Assembly (NCBI GenBank): GCA_037783545.1
Contig: JBBELK010000064.1
Coordinates: 1,612,001 to 1,676,000 of the forward strand
Direction of reading: 5' to 3'
Source: Henricia sp. BOLD:AAB3569
Lineage: Eukaryota; Echinodermata; Asteroidea; Spinulosida; Echinasteridae
DNA: 64,000 bases
Shown here piece after piece: positions 58,175-64,000 of the stretch; the first letter of the stretch is position 1; every line of letters begins with the position of its first letter. The notes beneath the pieces were generated by a model that searched no databases, was not told the DNA's origin, and saw only the letters and a program-made list of their open reading frames with translations. Position numbers and translations under genes: made by a program.

Positions 58175-59275
58175 CAATGCTCCTGCTAGCTGCACTGCAT
58201 GGATAGCACACAGCCTCTCACAGCTAAGTCACACGCCCACATGTGTGTCCTCAGCACCACTAATTGTATCTCAAACACCCCCCATTTTCATTGCACATGT
58301 TTTGGAATTGAAAACGTTAAACTTTGTTTCCGCAAAGTGTTCTGCATCAACAATATCTATATTATGGATGCAGTATGTAAATATCTGCCATCATGGACAA
58401 TCTCGAACAAATTTAAGCAACACCACTTGAGATGGTTCCTATCTGAGTGCTGCAACAACAGATTATAGGACGGGAACCAGTGGGTACCAGATGGTGGGCG
58501 TACAAAGGACATTTACAGATATCTTTGCAAACATTTGCGATGTTGTACATTTTTGTAGCTTACTTTGTTGCATGCCTAAGCGTGGTGTGTTTTTTGGTAA
58601 GAAACTGGGTGGTCCAACTAATATGTGCATTTCAGGAAAAAGACAGGAACCCAGTGGTATGCCTACGTACGCCGTCTTTGAAGCTCTCCAGCTTCTTTAC
58701 AAAAAAACATACTTAGGCATGCAACAAAGTCTGCAACAAAAATGTACAACATCGCAAATATTTGTAAAGATATTTGATATTTAATAGACAAAACTACATG
58801 TATTGCAAATTGCATACCAACCAGCAGGACCTGTAAATTTAGTGGCCTCGCGTTTTGACCCTAGCAGAGTATTCTTTAAAACACGATGATGGGGGATAAT
58901 TAACAAAGATATTTGCAAAGAAATGTGCAGCATCGCAAAAAAATTGCAAAGATATTTGCAAAGGAAATTCCAACATTGCAGAGATATTTGCGACAAAGTT
59001 TGTGACAATGCAAATATTTGCAAATATTTGCAAAGATACCTGTAATACGGTATGTCCCTTGTACGCCACCATATACTATTAAACACAACCATATCCTTGA
59101 GCATTGGTTACATGCAAGAATCATTCTAGTATTTACTACAGTTTAACATGCACCCATGCAGTGCAGCTTTATAAGTATTGTATAAATATATGTACATAAA
59201 GTGTAATTTGTACACTGTAAGTGTTGGGTTTTTTTGTACGAGAGGAAAATACTAATCATGTAAATAGACATTAAA
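58175..59275 (+). other. SLMAP: Probable proximal 3' UTR of SLMAP
   Basis: Begins directly after the TGA. ATTAAA at 59270-59275 is a weak poly(A)-signal candidate, followed by ATTATTAAAATTGG. A better AATAAA is at 61857-61862 with a GT-rich stretch just after it (TTGTTTGTTAGGTC), which would give a 3.7 kb 3' UTR passing through a SINE and two MITEs. The true end cannot be decided from sequence. Confidence 0.5.
58490..59075. mobile_element. Foldback with GATATTTGCAAA repeats in the 3' UTR
   Basis: GGTGGGCGTACAAAGGACAT..CAGATATCTTTGCAAAC at the left is mirrored twice: by TTGTAAAGATATTTG with CAACAAAAATGTACAACATC at 58690-58780, and by TTGCAAAGATACCTGTAATA..TTGTACGCCACC at 59025-59075. Between are six to seven copies of GATATTTGC(A)AAG or AATATTTGCAAA. 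Confidence 0.75.
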
Positions 59276-59635
59276 AATGTATTATTAAAATTGGTATGTA
59301 AATGCTTTGGTGAGTTAAAGTTATTAGATTGCTATCATGGCAGTATACTAACTGCCACATAGAGCATAAACTGCCTTTGTACTTGGGCTTCTGTAGTTTG
59401 TGTCACAACCATTCTAAGATGCATCTTAGGAGTTCCTAAGTCCCACTATAGAACTTAAGGGTAGACAGACTCCTATCTCTAAGACTTGTCCTCAAATAGG
59501 TTTGGGAGAATCCTTTCTGGAGCCGATTAAAATTGATACTAAGTTGGAAATAGCGATTCCATATTTTGGAGTTTGAGAAACTCATGGCTCTTTGCATAGT
59601 GTTGTGGCCAAATCTTTGCATAGTGTTGTGCGAGC

Positions 59636-59940
59636 GCATGTGGTCTAGTGGGTATGAAGCGGGACTCCCAATCAGAGGTTGGGGGTTCGAGCCCCACTTC
59701 GACCAACGTGTCTGTGTCCCTGGGCAAGGCACTTAATCCCAGTTGCCTCGTCAACCCAAGCGATATATGGGAGGCTGTTAAGGGGAATGCCACAATCTAA
59801 CTGCTGATAGGGTTGAGCGCCTGGCCAGCAGCCACCTAGTTGAAGCGAAATGGTTCTGGTGATTCCCTGATGGCAGCGGTAATAATGGTAACAGCGCCTT
59901 GAGCACCCTGCAGGGTGGATATGTGCGCTATACAAAAACT
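59636..59940 (+). repeat. tRNA-derived SINE, family 3, copy 2
   Basis: CATGTGGTCTAGTGGGTATG..GGGGGTTCGAGCCCCACTTC, then CTGGGCAAGGCACTTAATCC, CCAAGCGATATATGGG, CACAATCTAACTGCTGATAG and tail GTGCGCTATACAAAAACTC. Full-length relative of 38030-38345. Confidence 0.86.
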
Positions 59941-59946
59941 CTGTTT

Positions 59947-60245
59947 GCTAGGATAGGGCGACAATTTGTGTGTAAAAAAGCTATATTAGGTCGACACGCT
60001 CAATAGGGCGACAGTTTGGTGTCACCCTAATATTGTTGAGATTAAAAATATTTTTTTTAGGTCAAAAACCATTTTTTTTAAATCGAGAACCATTTTTATT
60101 AGGTCTAGAACTGTCTCTCTTAGGTCTGTAACCATTTTTGGAAGCTTTGGGTAAAAAAATAAGGTGTCAATTTGAGTGATTCTTGCCGAAATTTCTGTGG
60201 TCCCCGGGAAAAGGTTTCCCATAATGTCGCCCTATTGCGGCATCC
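59947..60245. mobile_element. Element related to the CCGAATAGGACGAC pair (48.1-48.8 kb)
   Basis: AGGATAGGGCGACAATTTGT at the left and ATGTCGCCCTATTGCGGCAT at the right. The interior repeats TTAGGTC(A/T)..AACCATTTTT four times, the complement of the AAAAATGGT..GACCTAATA units at 48280-48340 and 48625-48680. Confidence 0.65.
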
Positions 60246-61143
60246 AGAGTTCTTAAAAATCTAATCATTATTATTATTATTAAGTCAAGGAACAAGGGGT
60301 CAATGTCGAACCAGGGGCCAATTTCATGGCGCTTAATCGCCAGCTGAAAACGTTTCACTTTATACTTAACTTGAAACAGTAGCATATTTTCTGTTGTCTT
60401 AGCAGTAGGTGATTTTAATGAGTCCACAGTGAATAGGCCATTTACACGGTGGCCATATCAAGTATTTTATCTCTGTACGACAAGCACGAGTAGGCACTTT
60501 GTGTTTCCTTTGTCACATTAAAATAAGTAAACCTGCCCCAAAATGGCTGCTTGTGCAAAAGCTCTATTCCAAATGTTGCAAGACAAAGTTCTCAAGGGGT
60601 TGCGGCCCTTACTTTATCAAATCTTGGGTTTAATTGGTCACAAAAATTCATGAACTTTTGGAAACTTTGGCTCAAACTCCATGTAATCCTCAATCGAATT
60701 CCACTGCCCTTATTGGAGCTTGTATAGTCACTGTTAATGTCGAGTTCATTCACCAGTCAGACCAATCCTGGGAAATCTGGGCTTCTAGCCAAGCTCCATC
60801 CATTTTTGTACTCTACATAATAGAAGCTTTTAATCAATTGTAGGCAACTTACAATTTTGAGAACTACGTGTGCACATTTAAAGTAAATATTTATTTAAAG
60901 TAAATGTTTATTTAACAGAAAATTATTTGTTCACCCCCACGTGTGGGATAATATGCAACTCAAGTCAAATTTTGGGCAAAGTGTTAACATCAATTTAAAC
61001 GACTTTGTTTCACTTGTGGATTGTGACTGCTGTTACGGGTTGCTTTTATTTTGCAGTACTGTTGTATTTGATTTTGCGTTACGTGTGCATGTGAAAACTT
61101 GTCAAAATCTTTTTGACCGCCAGTTTAAATATGGCATTTAAAA
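60246..61143. other. Downstream stretch
   Basis: A GGGGCCAATTTCATGG end at 60312 and a CCCCAAAATGGCTGC..GTGCAAAAGCTCTATT fragment (60535-60570) of the GGCGGCCATGACAGG family. No gene recognised. Confidence 0.45.
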
Positions 61144-61258
61144 TAGACATTTTACAACGGCAGCCATGATAGGGGGCAGGTTTTCATATTTAAATGAGAC
61201 GACAATAGATTGACAATGTGACTGCCCCCTGTCATTGCCGCCCGTGCAAAGAGTCTAT
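61144..61258. mobile_element. GGCGGCCATGACAGG MITE, copy 3
   Basis: TAGACATTTTACAACGGCAG..CATGATAGGGGGCAG and CTGCCCCCTGTCATTGCCGC..GAGTCTA. Shorter interior than copies 1 and 2. Confidence 0.75.
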
Positions 61259-61856
61259 ACTGGACTTGAGCAAACCGTGTTTTTGATTGACACCCTTAGA
61301 CCGATGTTTTCTAGTCTTCCATGGATCATTATGCCGTGAACCTAGTCTCTATGTCAAGTTGCAAATGAACATGGACCAAAACAATAATAATCTTTGGTGT
61401 TGCAGTGCACAAGTTTTTGTTCGTAAATGTAATCTGCCCTCTTCCCCTAAACCAGGGACTTGTTTTCGCATCCATTACCAGAAATCTGTTTCTGACGCAA
61501 TCGCTAGTTCAACCAATGACCAGCTGTGGCTGCTGACGACCGAAGCTCATCATTGGTTGATTACAAAATTACGTCAAATATTGTTCTGGTAGCTGTCGCC
61601 AGACTAGACCTCAGTTGTATAATAGCACTTGAAAGTACATGGTTTTAATGCATGTGCTTCCACATATAGCATTTTACAGTTAGCAGGAATCACCATAACC
61701 TCACTTAAATTTAAAAACAAGAATGCTTATTTAAAGAGGATAAAATTGATGATTTGATATTTTTCTATGTGTAAAATGAGTAAATGTACAGTACACATGT
61801 TAATAGGCTATGCAGAGAGTCGTGGATTTAGGCACAATGTGTTTTGTATAGAGCAA
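61259..61856. other. Downstream stretch, nothing recognised
   Basis: Open frames here (for example 61287-61592 on +) resemble no family I know and have no start or splice context. Confidence 0.4.
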
Positions 61857-61862
61857 AATAAA
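61857..61862 (+). terminator. Candidate distal poly(A) signal AATAAA
   Basis: AATAAA preceded by GTATAGAGCAA and followed within 15-25 bases by TTGTTTGTTAGGTC. Plausible 3' end of a long SLMAP transcript, but it could equally be chance in AT-rich DNA. Confidence 0.35.
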
Positions 61863-62096
61863 TATACATATTGTTTGTTAGGTCAGTGGCGAGATCTGAA
61901 AAAAAATTTATGCCCCAACATGGCAACAGTCCCAACTCATTGATAATGCTCCCCCAACTTTAAATAGACCTGAAATACGACCTCACAGTATCTTTACATA
62001 CGTGATTTCCTATGACCCTATACCGTCTGGTTCCCTGAGACACCCCCATAGATTTGCGCGTATGTAAACCAGCTGCAACGTTTTAGATCTGTTCAT

Positions 62097-62453
62097 TGGC
62101 TTGAAATATATTCTTGGGTTTCACTTTCTTGACAACCGGTTGCTATCCGCCAATACTGTGTCCATACTGATACACTGATAATTTAATGTTGACGCATATT
62201 TTAGCAAATGTTGCGCAAGAAAAAAAAAAGGTTGGCATGACTTTTAAATGTTGATAGACTGTTTGAAACTGGCATACCATGCTTTTGTTGGCAAGTTTTT
62301 AAAAATGTTGAGACTTGTTTTTCAGGGTTGATGGCAAAAATTATCAGTGTTAAATTGTTTTCGCTTTGGCGTGCCATAGTATGGACACAGTAATGGCGGA
62401 TAGCAACCGGTTGTCAAGCCTAGTGAAACCCAAGAATAAATTTGGGCCCGGCT
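62097..62453. mobile_element. 357-bp inverted-repeat element, CTTGGGTTTCACTTTCTTGA type
   Basis: TTCTTGGGTTTCACTTTCTTGACAACCGGTTGCTATCCGCCA.. on the left is mirrored by TGGCGGATAGCAACCGGTTGTCAAG..GAAACCCAAGAA on the right (~60-bp arms). The interior includes GATAGACTGTTTGAAAC and CTTTTGTTGGCAAGTTTTT. Confidence 0.82.
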
Positions 62454-62548
62454 ATTGTTGGGACAGTCCTAACTTTTTGTTGAAAATGGCTTACCAATAG
62501 GTTGGGACCATTGCAAGTTGGAGCTTATTAAAAATAGTAAACATTGGG

Positions 62549-62890
62549 GTACCATGGCCGAGTGGTGTAGCGTGTTAAATCTAAGACTGGTAAATCCATA
62601 GGTGTTGGGTTCGAATCTCATCCCGGTTTGTGCGTGTGCCCTTAGGCAAGGCACTTTGCCATGAATTGCCTCTCTCCACCCAGGTGGAAATTGGTACCTG
62701 TGAGGGTAGTGAAAGCTAATGTATTTGATTACCGTAGTCCGTGCGCATATTGCAGCATGGGACTGTATACTCCCAGGGAGCTGAAAAGGATTAAGGAATT
62801 ATATTACTGAGTACAATGACCAGAGGTAATAATGCAGAAAGCGCATTGAGAGATCCGTCGGATCTGAAATGCGCTGTATAAGAACTGCCT
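62549..62890 (+). repeat. tRNA-derived SINE, family 4, copy 2 (full length)
   Basis: Head GGTACCATGGCCGAGTGGTG..GGTTCGAATCTC with a Leu/Ser-type long variable arm. Body GTGCCCTTAGGCAAGGCACT and CTCTCTCCACCCAGG. 3' domain GAAAGCGCATTGAGAGATCC..AAATGCGCTGTATAAGAACT and TGCCTATTATAATTA. The 3' end resembles Deu-domain type SINEs, as far as I can tell by eye. Confidence 0.82.
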
Positions 62891-63825
62891 ATTATAATTA
62901 ATATTAAATGCTGTTCAGACTTTGTTCACAACTGGATTTGCGACATAAACCAAATAGTTTCATCAGAATTTGTATTAAGCCATCGTCGAGCCCAAAGACG
63001 CCATTTTAAACTTGCACTGGATATTGAACGCTCGTTGACCTTTTGAATATTAGTGGAATCTGGGTGTACAATGCTTTCTTGTATTAGCCTCGACTCAAGG
63101 CGAGTATGGTGCAGGACCAATTACTCAGCGCGTTTAGAGAATAGCGCGCAGTGACGTGCAGCCTTGAATATAGGCTAATGTTCAGGGGACCATGTGTTTC
63201 GTTGCCATGTTTGGCTTTATAAAAAAGTTGCTTATACTGGCCAGATTTACCGGCTTTGGCAGCAGACTTTAAACGCAACCGAAGTATGTCATTGATTAAT
63301 GTTGATAATTTTGTTCAATAAATTCAGTTATTTTAACATGCAGCATTCGTAGTATCGCAATAATTAAATACACCGAAAGTGGTTCTAATCACAGTAAAAA
63401 CATGCTTGTTCACCTATGAGGCATAGGTCAAGCCTAAGCACATATATGACTTCACACAATCATTACATGTATTGCTGCAGAATTCACAAATTATTATGCC
63501 ATTATTCAAGGAATACATACAAATTGTTATCTTGCAAACCTCGTACTTACCTTGGCGTCTTTCCTTTTCACAAAACTACCCCGGGGCGTCAACACTTCAT
63601 GTTACTCTTGGTGTTGATTTTTGTACTAAATGTTCACCCGACGTCGCAATATTAGTACGATTACGGCTTTTCTTGCCCCCGATTGGTTGGTTGTGTGTGA
63701 ATATTCATGTTTATAGTACGAAGATTGAAACGCACAAGACTAATTATGCATTCCAAGCCTCGTCGTCAGATCAAGGCTTGAAACGCATACGTAACTACAC
63801 CGTTCTAGTCAGCAGTTCGCATTCT
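62891..63825. other. Downstream stretch
   Basis: AT-rich; no coding region, RNA gene or complete element recognised. Confidence 0.4.
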
Positions 63826-64000
63826 ATTCTTGGGTTTCACTTTCTTGACAACCGGTTGCTTTCCGCCAAAGCGAAAATACTTCAACACTGAATTTATTGC
63901 CAACTCTGAAAAAAGAAAAAGTTTTGCATGACTTAAATTTTGATAGACTGTTTGAAACCGGCATACCGTACTTTTGTTGGCAAGTTTTTGAAAATGTTGA
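63826..64000. mobile_element. Second copy of the 62097-62453 element, cut by the window end
   Basis: Same left arm (CTTGGGTTTCACTTTCTTGA, CAACCGGTTGCTTTCCGCCA) and interior (GATAGACTGTTTGAAACCGG, TTTTGTTGGCAAGTTTTTGA). A ~45-bp segment present in the first copy is missing after the arm. The right arm lies outside the window. Confidence 0.8.

Noticed and set aside
61287..61592. Second gene downstream of SLMAP
   Set aside because: No recognisable protein motif, no splice structure, and the composition is like the surrounding non-coding DNA.

Overview
The window is invertebrate metazoan genomic DNA. It holds one large, intron-rich protein-coding gene on the + strand, embedded in AT-rich sequence that is full of short non-autonomous transposons, tRNA-derived SINEs, LINE tails and tandem repeats. 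I assembled 29 coding exons (2394-58174) with consistent splice phases and no internal stop. They predict a 1036-residue protein recognisable as SLMAP (sarcolemma membrane-associated protein): an N-terminal FHA domain, a long coiled coil and a C-terminal tail anchor. The dense TACATGTA-type motifs, the repeat families and the high similarity of the FHA region to the vertebrate protein suggest a marine deuterostome. An echinoderm is my best guess, but the sequence does not prove it.

Layout. 1-2393: upstream or 5' UTR sequence made of nested inverted-repeat elements. 2394-2588: exon 1 (first half of the FHA domain). 2589-18177: a 15.6 kb first intron, almost entirely repeats, including a ~2.1 kb transposon-like foldback with TGACGCACC motif arrays at both ends (7.9-10.0 kb), a near-perfect 162-bp palindrome (12.1 kb) and a ~2.35 kb tandem segmental duplication (13.3-18.1 kb). 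18178-23253: exons 2-4, completing the FHA region and linker. 24961-29274: exons 5-8, the most conserved coiled coil. 30883-54424: exons 9-25, seventeen consecutive phase 1-1 exons, including a set of 63-nt exons that each encode 21 residues (three heptads). 55275-58174: exons 26-29, distal coiled coil and membrane anchor. 58175 to the end: 3' UTR and downstream sequence with a foldback, SINEs and a two-copy inverted-repeat element. I see no second functional protein gene. The only other coding traces are a decayed piggyBac-like transposase N-terminus (minus strand, ~32.4-33.0 kb) and a reverse-transcriptase C-terminal fragment (49.0 kb).

Function. From knowledge of the family, SLMAP is a tail-anchored adaptor of the STRIPAK phosphatase complex. 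Its FHA domain reads autophosphorylated MST/Hippo kinases and so opposes Hippo signalling. The protein has also been placed at sarcoplasmic reticulum, outer nuclear or centrosomal membranes. The exon structure seen here suggests that the length of the central coiled coil could be varied by alternative splicing without shifting the frame.
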